Shown: positions 8,901 to 16,680 of the stretch, piece by piece
Numbering within the stretch: the first letter of the stretch is position 1
Layout of the letters: each line of letters begins with the position of its first letter
Translations under genes and position numbers: made by a program
Notes under the pieces: model-generated
Told to the model about the DNA's origin: nothing
What the model saw: the letters and a program-made list of their open reading frames with translations, nothing else
Database searches by the model: none
Assembly (NCBI GenBank): GCA_020426085.1
Contig: JAGQQP010000029.1
Coordinates: 1 to 16,685 of the forward strand
Origin: Planctomycetaceae bacterium
GTDB lineage: Bacteria > Planctomycetota > Planctomycetia > Planctomycetales > Planctomycetaceae
DNA: 16,685 nt
Direction of reading: 5' to 3'

Positions 8901-11900
8901 TCCAGCCCGGCAGACTGCTCACTCAAGTTGATGTCGACGCCAGCATCATATACCCCGTTGTGATTGTTATCGACGAACCCTGAAACAGTCAGGTTACTCG
9001 CATCTGTCTGAATCATGAACTCATCAGGAACAACATGCTGTACGGAAGTATTCGTAATGGTAATCTGACTGAAGTCGATACTGTTTCCACGAGAAATTGA
9101 GTCGGTTCCTGCAATCAGATCGGTCGGATCAATGGTAAATTCAGCTGGATCTCCGCTGGCCGTCTCACTGGTTGCAAAAAATTCTGCAAATCCCATGCGG
9201 GCATACCCGTTCGAGGTAAAACCAGGCAGAATGGTCGTCCCGTTGATATTGGGAATGATACCATTACCGTAATCAATCGGATCATGTGCACTGAAGAGAC
9301 CGAATGGTGATGAAAATGTGAAATCGACATAGTTCAAATCGGCCTTCGTTGTATCCCAGACCATATCCAGGATCGCAGCAGAAAGCGAAGCGGTCTCAGT
9401 TGTCTGGCTGGCAAAAACCTGTGCCAGTCGATCACTGATCCAGAGCTCGACAACATACGAATTACCCTGCAATACAGTCGTGATTCCGGTAGGCAGGCTG
9501 TCAACCCCATCCACTTCGGGTGAAACTTCAATATTTTCACCCCCCAGTTTCGTTGTACCACCAGGAGTTCCGGTATTGACCACAACCTGAACCGCCAGCT
9601 GACCGGCATACAGTTTATCAATCAGAGCACTTGTCAGACCTTCACCCGCGGTCCAGGTTCCTGACAGGATTTCATTCGTGGCATCAACAGTGGTTCCATT
9701 CACGCTACCATTGTTGAAGATGGTATGGACAATCGCGTTGCCGTTTGAAGTATCGATAAACCGGACTGAAACCAGATCATCTGTGCTGATACCGGGAGTT
9801 TCAGTTCCGTCGACGTCCAAGCTGTCATAAGTTGACAGGAAGATCGAATAATCCAGATCCTGCAACCCGTTGGTCAGCTGGAACCGTCCACCACCACTAA
9901 ATGCGGCGAGATCCCCCGAAGCGACTTCGACTGTGAATGAGGTGAAATCGCGGCCGGAAGATTCAAACTCACGGGCAATCAACCGGATATCAAATGTCGC
10001 CTGCGGATCAGGAGTCAGTGTAAACGTACTCGTTACATCCGGGGAAAGGGTGTCATCAGAATGGGCAGTGACCGTAATCACCAGAGGCAGACGCACCTGT
10101 TCTGAACTGTAATCTGTATATGTGATATTCAAATCACTGCCTGAGATTGCAACATTTGCCCAGAAATTGGCTGGCAACGAGTCACCGGGATTATCACCGA
10201 AGACATGCGCCTCCACAGTATAAGTCACCGTATCGGCGGCATCAGGATCATTGAAATGCTGATCCAGGTCAATCGTTTCCGGCGTCAGTCCATCTCGGGT
10301 AAGATCATCAAGTTCGTCTGTCACTACCAGTAATTTATTACTTCCCGTTACGGTCACCGTGACAGTCGCAGTGTCGGTGCTGTTACCATCTGAAATCTGA
10401 TAGGTAAAGGTATCTAAGTCGGTATCGGTTGGTAATACCAGATCATTGAAATTGCCATTCGGATCGTAGGTGACTGTTCCATCCAACTGCAGAGTGACTG
10501 TCGCCCCTGATGCCAGAAAAATCGCATTCCCAATCGTTGCCGTCTGGCCATTGAGTTCAAGTACGGTCAGGGGATCAAGGTCCACATCAGTATCATTGTT
10601 CTGAATATCAATGTTTACCGTTTCGTCTTTAGGAACAGTTGAAGTATCGTCAACCGCATCGACGGGATCGTTGACCCCTGTGACGGTAATATACACAGTC
10701 CCGGTGTTGCTGGTTCCAGTGTGACTGTCGATGGCAGAATAAGTAAATGAGACGACCGTGGTTTCGCCTGCTGCCAGAGACTGGAAGTCCGTTTCTGGAT
10801 CGAATGAGAATGAACCGTCATCATTATTCACGACAGAACCTTCACCAGCATAGGTCGGTGAAATGACATAGGTCAGTGAGTTCACGTCGTTATCACTATC
10901 CACATCGTCTCCATCAAAGAAACCAGTGATCGCAGAACCATCTTCGACCGCGTTATAGTTGACATCATTGACAGTCGGAGGATCGTTCACGCCGGTCACG
11001 GTTACAGTGACCGTTCCCGTGTTGCTCACAAGACCATGACTGTCAGTAGCCGTATAAGTGAATGACACTTCTCGCGTCTCGCCAACATACAGATCCTGGA
11101 AATCGGAACCTGGATTAAACGTGAAGGTACCATCACCGTTCGAAGAAGCGGTCCCTTCACTCGGCTGTGCCGTGATCGCATAGACCAGGGAGTTGGCATC
11201 ATCATCGTTATCCACATCGTCAGCCAGTACGCCGGTGGTGACCGTACCACCATCTTCGGTCGCGGCAAGGCTGTCAGCCGCGGCTGTCGGAGTATCATTT
11301 ACCCCCGTTACCGTGACGGTGACACTGTCCGTGCCGCTGACGGCACCATGCGAATCGGTCGCGGTATAGGTAAACGTAGCCAGACGGGTTTCCCCTTCTG
11401 CCAGGTCCTGGAAATCGGAACCGGGATTAAATGTGAAGGTCCCGTCATTATTATTGACCACGGTTCCTTCTGCGGGATCGATTGTAATCGTGTAAGTCAG
11501 GGTTCCCTGATCGTCGTCCAAGTCAATGTCATCACCGGCGAAAGAACCGTCAACTGTAGGTCCATCTTCCACTGCAGAAATACCCACTCCTGAGACAGTC
11601 GGTGCATCGTTCACACCGTCGATTGAAATGGATACAAAGGCAGTATCAGTCGCGCCCTGTAAATCTTGAATTTTATAAGTGAAGTTGTCACCTGTCAGAT
11701 AATTCAATCCGAGTTCTTCATAGGCACCATTCGGGTTATAACTGAAAGTCCCATCGCTGTTGACCGTCAATAATGCACCGCTGCCCAATGTTATCTCCTG
11801 GTTCACATTGACAGCCAGGCCATTGACTTCGACAATCGTGAAACTGTCGCTGACATCCACGTCAGAATCCTCACCATGATTATTATCAGCGAAGAGGTCT

Positions 11901-14398
11901 CCAGTGATGGTGGTATCCTCGTCTGTACTCAACTCATCACCCTGGGCAACAGGAGCATCGTTCACGCCATTAATGGTAATCTTCACGGTCGCCGTATCAG
12001 TGCCGCCTTTACCGTCATCAATCGTGTAGGTGAAGGTGTCCGTATCGGATTCATTGACGCCCAGCCCTTCGAAGGCACCATTGGGATTATAGTCAAACGT
12101 GCCATTCGCCCGAATGAGTACAGTGGCTCCCGAGGCGAGCGTGAAAGCACTGCCCACCGTTCCGGTCGTCATTCCCTCGCTGATTCCTGTTACAGTGAAG
12201 GAGTCACTCTGATCGACGTCGCTGTCAGCACCGTTTCCGGTATCGGCAAACAGATTGGCATTGAAGATTGCTGTATCTTCATCTGTCGTAAACTCGTCAT
12301 TTTCCGCCACGGGGGCATCGTTCACACCGTTGATCGTGATCGTCACGGTCGCTGTATCAGTCCCTCCATTACCGTCATCGATGGTGTAGGTAAAGGAGTC
12401 GGTGGCTGATTCGTTCACAGAGAGATATTCAAAAGCACCGTTCGGGTTGTAGTCAAACGTGCCGTCTGCCTGGAGAGTCACAATCGCACCGGAGGCGAGG
12501 TTAAACGCACTCCCCACGGTTCCCACCGTCATACCTTCATTGATACCAATGACAGTCAGAATATCACTCCCATCGATATCACTGTCAGTACCACTGCCAT
12601 TGTCAGTGAGGACATAGCCGCCGACGAGGGGCGTATCTTCATCCGTCAAGAACGCATCATCCTCTGCCACAGGAGCATCGTTCTGACCATGGATTGTGAA
12701 TGTCACACTTGCGGTATCTGTGCCGCCGTTACCATCACTCACGGTATAAGTAAAGGTTTCGGTCGTCGTCTCACCGGCAGCCAGAAATTCATATTTTCCA
12801 TCAGGATCAAAGGTAACTTCTCCATCTGACTCGACCCTCACTTTTCCACCGGCTCCGATGGTAATATAGTTCCCCACATTCCCTGCGGAACCATTCACCT
12901 CCGTCACGGTCAGAGTGTCGTTCTCCACATCGGTATCATTGTAAAGTACGCCCGGTGAAAGAATAGTAAGACTTGCACTTTCAAAATCATGATCAAATTC
13001 ATCGTCTACGGCAACCGGGGCATCATTGACCTGAGTGATTGTGACCGAAAATGTACTAGTGGCCGATAGATTACCGGCAACATCAACTGCCCGAATTTCG
13101 ATATCCCTTGTTCCATGGGCGTCTGCTACCGATTTCAGAATCAGATTTCCCGTAGAGAAATCCACTTCGACGAACGCTTCGGTCATACTGACCACCTGAT
13201 AGCTGAGCGGAGTCCCTCCATTCTGGTTGAAATAATTGCTCAACGGTCCCAGGTCAATATCTTGAGCCGTGGGAAGATCAACAGAAAAATCTTCATGTGT
13301 CGTCTGATCAAGAATCGGGGCGCCAACAGTTGGATCAGTTTCATCCAGCACAAATGAGATATCAAATACCCCCGGGGCACTGACATTATCGTGCTCGTCC
13401 ACGGTCATGAAGTGCAGTGTGTGGACGCCCCCTTCCAGACCTGATCCACCATTCATACTATCAAGGTAATTCAGATCATTACGATAGAGGGTAAATGTTC
13501 CCCCGCTGGCGCCGCCGGAAAGTTGCCCGAAGATATTCACATAGCTGCCCCCATCCAGGGAGACTTTGAATTGCGTGATCAGACTCTCATCGGTCACGGT
13601 TCCCACAATCTTCAGTTCGTTGGTGATGCCATCCGAATCAGAGATTCCGGAATCGACTTCCAGACCGGCATCCACAACCGGTGCATCCTGGTCACCAATC
13701 AGCTGCAACTGGATCGGCGGGATATTCCGGTTAGAGCTCATCATCTGCAGGTCATAGTTATCGACATCACCGTCTTTGTCGCCATCGTATGCTGCTGAAT
13801 AGAAGTTCGTGGAAGGATTCAGCCCCATCTGCTGAATCAGAAACTGGGTGGTGTAGTGATTGTACCCGAACAACTGCTGATAAGATGCAGCCATGGCGTA
13901 CTGGTATTCCGTATCAGAAACCGACCCGTTTCCATTGGAGTCACCAGGCAGGAAGACATCAATCACGAATCCGCCCGTGGCTGAATTCTGACCACGGACC
14001 AGCAGCGAGTATTCACCCGGTGCCAGTGTGGCCAATGTCAGCGAATTTCTTGTGCCGGCATGATCATTTTCAGCCAGATTCAAAGGAATCACAGCATTTG
14101 TGCTGGTATTAATGATTCGAATCGCAGCGGGATTGAAGTTTGAGCCTGCTGTCGCATGCACTTCAAAACCAAGCGTCGGTGAGCTGCCTGGCCCGACATT
14201 CAGGAGTAATTCTGTCGTATCATTTGGCTGATTCACAGAGCTTTCAAGAGAGGCCAGAATATTGCTGGCAAGCAATGTTCGATCTTCAAGCCTTTCGACG
14301 TGGCTTGCATATCCAATCGGACGTGAGATCCGAAATGGCAATCGACGAGTGAATTTGCGAGTAGATTTACGGCCAAACAATCTTTTCAGGCACTTCAT
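5921..14398 (-). CDS. Giant modular extracellular/surface protein: LEPR-XLL-type N-terminus, cadherin/VCBS-like repeats, cohesin-like, dockerin-like and zinc metalloprotease domains
   Basis: This 2,825-residue acidic protein starts at ATG 14398, the only Met before residue 169. Modules in order: a basic N-terminus with VERLEDRTLLAS (34-45), the planctomycete LEPR-XLL-type motif; an EF-hand pair (Asp153-Glu164 and Asp205-Asp216, dockerin-like); an Ig-like region (235-355) and a cadherin-like unit (360-455); eight tandem cadherin/VCBS-like repeats (457-1351); a cohesin-like sandwich (about 1634-1785); a PPC-like domain (about 2070-2207); a second cohesin-like region (about 2244-2385); a dockerin-like pair (2394-2457, DVNDDDIINYRD and DADKSGKVDYRD); and a metzincin-like protease domain (about 2475-2665) with HEIGHVLGFTD at 2593-2603 (zinc ligands His2593, His2597, probably Asp2603; catalytic Glu2594) and a candidate Met-turn at Met2648. 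I infer export and a role in adhesion, matrix assembly or extracellular proteolysis. The only cysteine is residue 3. No RTX repeats or LPXTG motif were seen. Domain edges are read by eye. Confidence 0.92.
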   Translation of the reverse strand: MKCLKRLFGRKSTRKFTRRLPFRISRPIGYASHVERLEDRTLLASNILASLESSVNQPNDTTELLLNVGPGSSPTLGFEVHATAGSNFNPAAIRIINTSTNAVIPLNLAENDHAGTRNSLTLATLAPGEYSLLVRGQNSATGGFVIDVFLPGDSNGNGSVSDTEYQYAMAASYQQLFGYNHYTTQFLIQQMGLNPSTNFYSAAYDGDKDGDVDNYDLQMMSSNRNIPPIQLQLIGDQDAPVVDAGLEVDSGISDSDGITNELKIVGTVTDESLITQFKVSLDGGSYVNIFGQLSGGASGGTFTLYRNDLNYLDSMNGGSGLEGGVHTLHFMTVDEHDNVSAPGVFDISFVLDETDPTVGAPILDQTTHEDFSVDLPTAQDIDLGPLSNYFNQNGGTPLSYQVVSMTEAFVEVDFSTGNLILKSVADAHGTRDIEIRAVDVAGNLSATSTFSVTITQVNDAPVAVDDEFDHDFESASLTILSPGVLYNDTDVENDTLTVTEVNGSAGNVGNYITIGAGGKVRVESDGEVTFDPDGKYEFLAAGETTTETFTYTVSDGNGGTDTASVTFTIHGQNDAPVAEDDAFLTDEDTPLVGGYVLTDNGSGTDSDIDGSDILTVIGINEGMTVGTVGSAFNLASGAIVTLQADGTFDYNPNGAFEYLSVNESATDSFTYTIDDGNGGTDTATVTITINGVNDAPVAENDEFTTDEDTAIFNANLFADTGNGADSDVDQSDSFTVTGISEGMTTGTVGSAFTLASGATVLIRANGTFDYNPNGAFEGLGVNESDTDTFTYTIDDGKGGTDTATVKITINGVNDAPVAQGDELSTDEDTTITGDLFADNNHGEDSDVDVSDSFTIVEVNGLAVNVNQEITLGSGALLTVNSDGTFSYNPNGAYEELGLNYLTGDNFTYKIQDLQGATDTAFVSISIDGVNDAPTVSGVGISAVEDGPTVDGSFAGDDIDLDDDQGTLTYTITIDPAEGTVVNNNDGTFTFNPGSDFQDLAEGETRLATFTYTATDSHGAVSGTDSVTVTVTGVNDTPTAAADSLAATEDGGTVTTGVLADDVDNDDDANSLVYAITAQPSEGTASSNGDGTFTFNPGSDFQDLYVGETREVSFTYTATDSHGLVSNTGTVTVTVTGVNDPPTVNDVNYNAVEDGSAITGFFDGDDVDSDNDVNSLTYVISPTYAGEGSVVNNDDGSFSFDPETDFQSLAAGETTVVSFTYSAIDSHTGTSNTGTVYITVTGVNDPVDAVDDTSTVPKDETVNIDIQNNDTDVDLDPLTVLELNGQTATIGNAIFLASGATVTLQLDGTVTYDPNGNFNDLVLPTDTDLDTFTYQISDGNSTDTATVTVTVTGSNKLLVVTDELDDLTRDGLTPETIDLDQHFNDPDAADTVTYTVEAHVFGDNPGDSLPANFWANVAISGSDLNITYTDYSSEQVRLPLVITVTAHSDDTLSPDVTSTFTLTPDPQATFDIRLIAREFESSGRDFTSFTVEVASGDLAAFSGGGRFQLTNGLQDLDYSIFLSTYDSLDVDGTETPGISTDDLVSVRFIDTSNGNAIVHTIFNNGSVNGTTVDATNEILSGTWTAGEGLTSALIDKLYAGQLAVQVVVNTGTPGGTTKLGGENIEVSPEVDGVDSLPTGITTVLQGNSYVVELWISDRLAQVFASQTTETASLSAAILDMVWDTTKADLNYVDFTFSSPFGLFSAHDPIDYGNGIIPNINGTTILPGFTSNGYARMGFAEFFATSETASGDPAEFTIDPTDLIAGTDSISRGNSIDFSQITITNTSVQHVVPDEFMIQTDASNLTVSGFVDNNHNGVYDAGVDINLSEQSAGLDTTSISGRIGVVFDDVNNPGTIQIVDSRIDLNPSGIARPDRFQSEDYSLLVDLADFGLVGDQLIPNVFGPFSGELNMAIRDVIAKVLTSQQTIDGSGNFDITEDWQLTHAQLDSMISLPDFSDTVVDSNSEITFDQTMTFIDPVTGIPAGVPDWSHATLSGNATVGYVLTIPISRRLSFTTQSGDDIVLNLVGSATARFDVNQEDTDEAGDTITTAVDTELTSSMTGTKVYQGIVGNNSSLGDPAQDVDLYKITLGVGDTVTVDVDGDVINTGLDSILRLFDSTGAAVTTGLLDGSGSSLDGNNGVSDDDYNVPDEYIFDLGSLDSYFSYTATSAGVYYIGLSAWDNSDYDATTGVGSGAADESATGSYDLTITVENGGAPLHGTQSIVADAPLEEGTAVDLVVVRNQTELDPRGQTSALPVSDSWIDEWSSFWVEVYVETADARSIAAAIADLNYNTNFFTATEIEFGSAFTASGTAVIDDTTGVVTGLSGLANDDKIGNGKKALLARVKFESLAQDDVSIDFEDKFIGPHALGLSLSNVNVTLFNDAETTLIVGDAPDTDLWAIAYDVNDDDIINYRDLIILTSIYGQNVLDADSPYVWALDADKSGKVDYRDLSLLATNYGVHKGGDREVIYPANFLQRWYGKTTDITGDSSIDQVMDEALGIWQDALGLDEPLDIQLVITNLGGTQLGEGQITGVDSEGRPVSGIVTLDDNAAGLGWYSDLDSSAFSDTELEGGVAYTAEAGSAAAGHYDLLTVLLHEIGHVLGFTDTYAPFESFVQTGVGGTLTFVGSGFEATLTDDGLHLDDTVHAGDVMNATLDPGVRKLPSILDTLILQSAHEAAASGSYEILVGINAPLMASLPLVAEPPATQTSENENSPVTVIAPLDELSPVVFDVTSSLLTGNESIQPVLSQFFNNLLQKQDELDLTVLEGLSEELISDLRLNGLSIVDGGKLDLSDLVDLETGDLDLAGLSEEIDADFDEVFSDWAGPIL
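10346..13030 (-). repeat. Array of eight tandem cadherin/VCBS-like repeat units inside the giant gene
   Basis: Units are marked by a recurring Val/Gln-Asn-Asp-(Ala/Thr/Pro)-Pro signature at residues 457, 572, 692, 812, 929, 1033, 1137 and 1242, ending near 1351. Unit lengths are 115, 120, 120, 117, 104, 104, 105 and 110 residues. The first four carry a long insert before a Phe-(Thr/Asp)-Tyr-(Asn/Asp)-Pro-(Asn/Asp)-Gly block. Units five to seven share Asp-Phe-Gln-(Asp/Ser)-Leu-x-x-Gly-Glu-Thr and a Thr-Asp/Asp-Ser-His turn. The eighth is mixed. Each unit is rich in Asp at the junctions, as expected for calcium-stabilised beta-sandwich strings. Confidence 0.9.
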
Positions 14399-14399
14399 A

Positions 14400-14470
14400 G
14401 GATTTTTACTCGTATCAGTTTCTGGTATTGGTCAGTTAAAAACCGGAATGATCAGTGAGGGATTTTTACT
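14400..14470. repeat. 11-bp direct repeat GGATTTTTACT, copies 60 bp apart upstream of the giant gene
   Basis: Identical copies occupy 14400-14410 and 14460-14470. On the minus strand (AGTAAAAATCC) the near copy ends one base before the giant gene's ATG, where a ribosome-binding site would be, and the far copy overlaps the end of the candidate -35 hexamer. Confidence 0.6.
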
Positions 14471-14475
14471 GTCAA
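14448..14475 (-). promoter_or_regulatory. Candidate sigma-70-type promoter of the giant gene
   Basis: On the minus strand an exact TTGACA (14470-14475) is followed after 16 bases by GATCAT (14448-14453), which matches four of six -10 consensus positions. The start codon lies about 50 bases downstream, a sensible leader length. The -10 is weak, so the call is tentative. Confidence 0.35.
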
Positions 14476-14495
14476 AATAGACACATACTTTGACG

Positions 14496-14600
14496 ATTGC
14501 ATGCATTAAACCTAACAGTCAACTGTCCGTTCATTAAAAGGATTTTCTTTTTTTGAATACGAGACTTTGGCTCAAGATCGCAGGTATTAATGCATGTAAT
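14496..14600. repeat. Inverted repeat pair with ATGCAT cores
   Basis: ATTGCATGCATTAA at 14496-14509 is matched at 13 of 14 positions by the inverse of TTAATGCATGTAAT at 14587-14600, with 77 bp between them. The two sites could be paired binding sites for one dimeric regulator between the divergent genes. Confidence 0.45.
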
Positions 14601-14625
14601 GGAATATCTTTGCCTATGAACCTAC

Positions 14626-14637
14626 TAATTGCAATTA
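14626..14637. repeat. Perfect 12-bp palindrome TAATTGCAATTA
   Basis: The sequence equals its own reverse complement over all twelve bases. It lies 26 bp from the nearer ATGCAT site in the same AT-rich divergent region. It may be a regulator site, but short AT-rich palindromes also occur by chance. Confidence 0.4.
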
Positions 14638-15243
14638 ATAAAATGGCAATCTGCGCTGTTTAGGAATCCTGGTTCGGATTGTAGGACTGTCATGAAGGTC
14701 GGGGCAGAAAAACACATTCTGTTCAGTAACAGGTTTGGGTTGGTCTGGTGCCTGAAAGCAACATATATGTTCAACTTATGAAACATCAATGACACGTTTC
14801 CTGAAATCAATTCGGACTCAGAACTCAGAAGAGTTTCTCCTCTTACACATGAAAACATTCCCCACTGCCTCATATACACACCACTTTTAGTGTTCATTCA
14901 GTACCCTAATTAATCAATTCATAAAATGGGTAATTGAAAGGCGAGAGTAGCGTTTAAACCATAAAATCAGCGCAAAGACATGAGTTATCAAAGAATTAGA
15001 GTCGGATCACGCAACCAGAAAACCGAAAAGGATAGAGGAACTTTAGTTCCGGTAACGTACAGCTGCAGGCGGATCTGAATGAAGAAACAACCTGTTTGAG
15101 AAGAATGAATGGTCGTGGCTGAAGTAAACCATCTATTTTCCTCAAATGGATTCGTGAATCCTGGATAACCAACAGACAAACAAAACATATATACGACACA
15201 TATGTTTACAAAATCGCCAGTCTATCGCACGAGTTGGAATAAG

Positions 15244-16680
15244 ATGCGAATTAAAAAAATCACACAATGGATTGTAACTGCCTTGGCGATCAGTGTGCCG
15301 GCAACCGGTTTTAGCCAGCAATATGAGGTTGAAACGGCAGAATCAGTGTCTGATCTCCAGGCTGAAGCAGAGAGCATGTATCAGCCAGTTTCGCTCTACA
15401 TGCCAGACACACAAAGCTGTGAAACGACCGATCCGGGAACCGCCAACTGCGTGAATGAGATGTGTCTGCCGGAATGTCAGTGCTGCAATTTTCTCGATCA
15501 GTTCCTGATGAGTCACTCGCCGGTTTACCCGTCGATGAGATCGAACCGCATCCAGGTAGGTGGGTGGATTGATCAGGGATTTACAGGTAACTTCCAGAAA
15601 CCAACCAATAATTTCAACCTGCCTGTCACGTTTAATGACCGCTCCAACGAATACCAGATGAATCAGCTGTACCTGTTCATGGAACGCCAGGTGAATTATG
15701 GCGGCGATGAAATGGACTGGGGTTTCCGGGCTGACCTGCTGTACGGTACCGATTATTTCTACACCACCGCACTGGGACTCGAAACCGAATCCGATGGATC
15801 ACCACACTGGAACAGTGGAAATGGTCCACGCACCAGTGGTGGCAACACTTACGCCATGTACGGACTGGCAATGCCGCAACTTTATGCCGAAGTATATGTG
15901 CCCTGGCTGGAAGGGGTCAGCATTAAAGCAGGACACTTCTATACCCCGATCGGATATGAAAAAGTAACTGCACCAGATAACTTCTTCTATTCTCACTCCT
16001 ATACGATGCAGTATGGTGAGCCATTTACTCATACCGGTATTTTGACAACCTTCCAGGTGACAGAGCAGTTACAGTTACTTGCCGGTGTTGCCCGCGGCTG
16101 GGATGCCTGGGAAGACCCCAATGATGATGCGGAACTGCTGGCTGGAATCGGCTGGACCAGTGCCTGCCAAGACACCAGTATCAACCTGACGCTGACTTCT
16201 GGAGATCAGGACAATGGTGCCAGCAACACCGCTAACCGCACGCTGATCAGTTTTGTGCTGTCACATGAATTCACTGACCGCCTGACCTACGTCTTCCAGA
16301 GTGATTTTGGAATTCAGGACAACGGAACCATCAATAACCAGCTCCAGGTAGTTCCCGCCAAGTGGTATTCGTTCAATCAATACCTGTACTACGATGTAAC
16401 TGATACCTTTGCCGTCGGAACCCGATTCGAACTTTTCCGCGATCAGAATTTCTCTCGCGTCCTGCAGTTGCCTGAACCGTTATCCTCCGGTGGAAATTAC
16501 TACGAGTTGACTTTGGGTGCCAACTGGCGACCTCACCCCTGCGTCACGGTTCGCCCCGAACTGCGTTTCGACTGGTCAAACACACAGGCAAACTTCTTCG
16601 GAAATACTGTGAAGCCTTATCGCACCTTCCAGTCGGATTACCAGGTCCTGCTGGGCGGCGATGTCATCATCCGCTTCTAA
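15244..16680 (+). CDS. Outer-membrane beta-barrel porin, BBP2 (OmpL-like) family
   Basis: This 478-residue protein starts with a clear Sec signal peptide: basic MRIKK, hydrophobic IVTALAISVPA, and probable cleavage after Ser24 before Gln-Gln. A linker follows at 25-90 with six cysteines (59, 69, 74, 78, 80, 81). From about residue 98 (RIQVGGWIDQGFTGNF) to the end come alternating amphipathic strands with the planctomycete BBP2 pattern, including FRADLLYGTDYF, LPQ-type turn MPQLYAEVYVPW, IKAGHFYTPIGYE and PFTHTGIL, ending in the terminal Phe expected of an outer-membrane barrel. It should form a channel in the outer membrane; the substrate is unknown. ATG 15244 is chosen because it puts the signal peptide at the N-terminus and has GGAA five bases before it. 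An upstream in-frame ATG at 15202 adds 14 residues with no Shine-Dalgarno sequence. It is divergent from the giant gene. Confidence 0.9.
   Translation: MRIKKITQWIVTALAISVPATGFSQQYEVETAESVSDLQAEAESMYQPVSLYMPDTQSCETTDPGTANCVNEMCLPECQCCNFLDQFLMSHSPVYPSMRSNRIQVGGWIDQGFTGNFQKPTNNFNLPVTFNDRSNEYQMNQLYLFMERQVNYGGDEMDWGFRADLLYGTDYFYTTALGLETESDGSPHWNSGNGPRTSGGNTYAMYGLAMPQLYAEVYVPWLEGVSIKAGHFYTPIGYEKVTAPDNFFYSHSYTMQYGEPFTHTGILTTFQVTEQLQLLAGVARGWDAWEDPNDDAELLAGIGWTSACQDTSINLTLTSGDQDNGASNTANRTLISFVLSHEFTDRLTYVFQSDFGIQDNGTINNQLQVVPAKWYSFNQYLYYDVTDTFAVGTRFELFRDQNFSRVLQLPEPLSSGGNYYELTLGANWRPHPCVTVRPELRFDWSNTQANFFGNTVKPYRTFQSDYQVLLGGDVIIRF

Larger units (their letters stand above)
14399..15243. other. 845-bp divergent intergenic region between the giant gene and the porin gene
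   Basis: No gene is supported. The region is AT-rich and must hold the promoters of two divergent genes. It contains a candidate minus-strand promoter (14448-14475), an 11-bp direct repeat with a 60-bp period, an inverted repeat pair around ATGCAT cores (14496-14509 and 14587-14600) and a perfect 12-bp palindrome (14626-14637). Short frames on the minus strand (14625-14897 and around 14988-15199) look like noise: they match no family I know and lack ribosome-binding sites. No porin promoter could be picked with confidence; a TATATA at 15188-15193 lacks a good partner hexamer. Confidence 0.65.

Noticed and set aside
11876..12409. 177-codon plus-strand open frame inside the giant gene
   Set aside because: It is antisense to the repeat array and its internal periodicity mirrors the repeats; no ribosome-binding site or known family.
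10346..13030. CRISPR or satellite-type repeat array
   Set aside because: The periodicity (about 312-360 bp) follows in-frame protein domains and DNA copies differ at many codon third positions.
5921..14398. RTX toxin or type I-secreted haemolysin-like identity for the giant protein
   Set aside because: No GGxGxDxxx nonapeptide arrays were seen; the calcium motifs are EF-hand and cadherin/VCBS-like instead.
14625..14897. 90-codon minus-strand frame in the divergent intergenic region
   Set aside because: No ribosome-binding site, no family resemblance, and it overlaps a palindrome; likely noise, though a decayed gene cannot be excluded.
15202..15243. Upstream ATG start for the porin
   Set aside because: It places 14 polar residues before a clean signal peptide and has no Shine-Dalgarno sequence.
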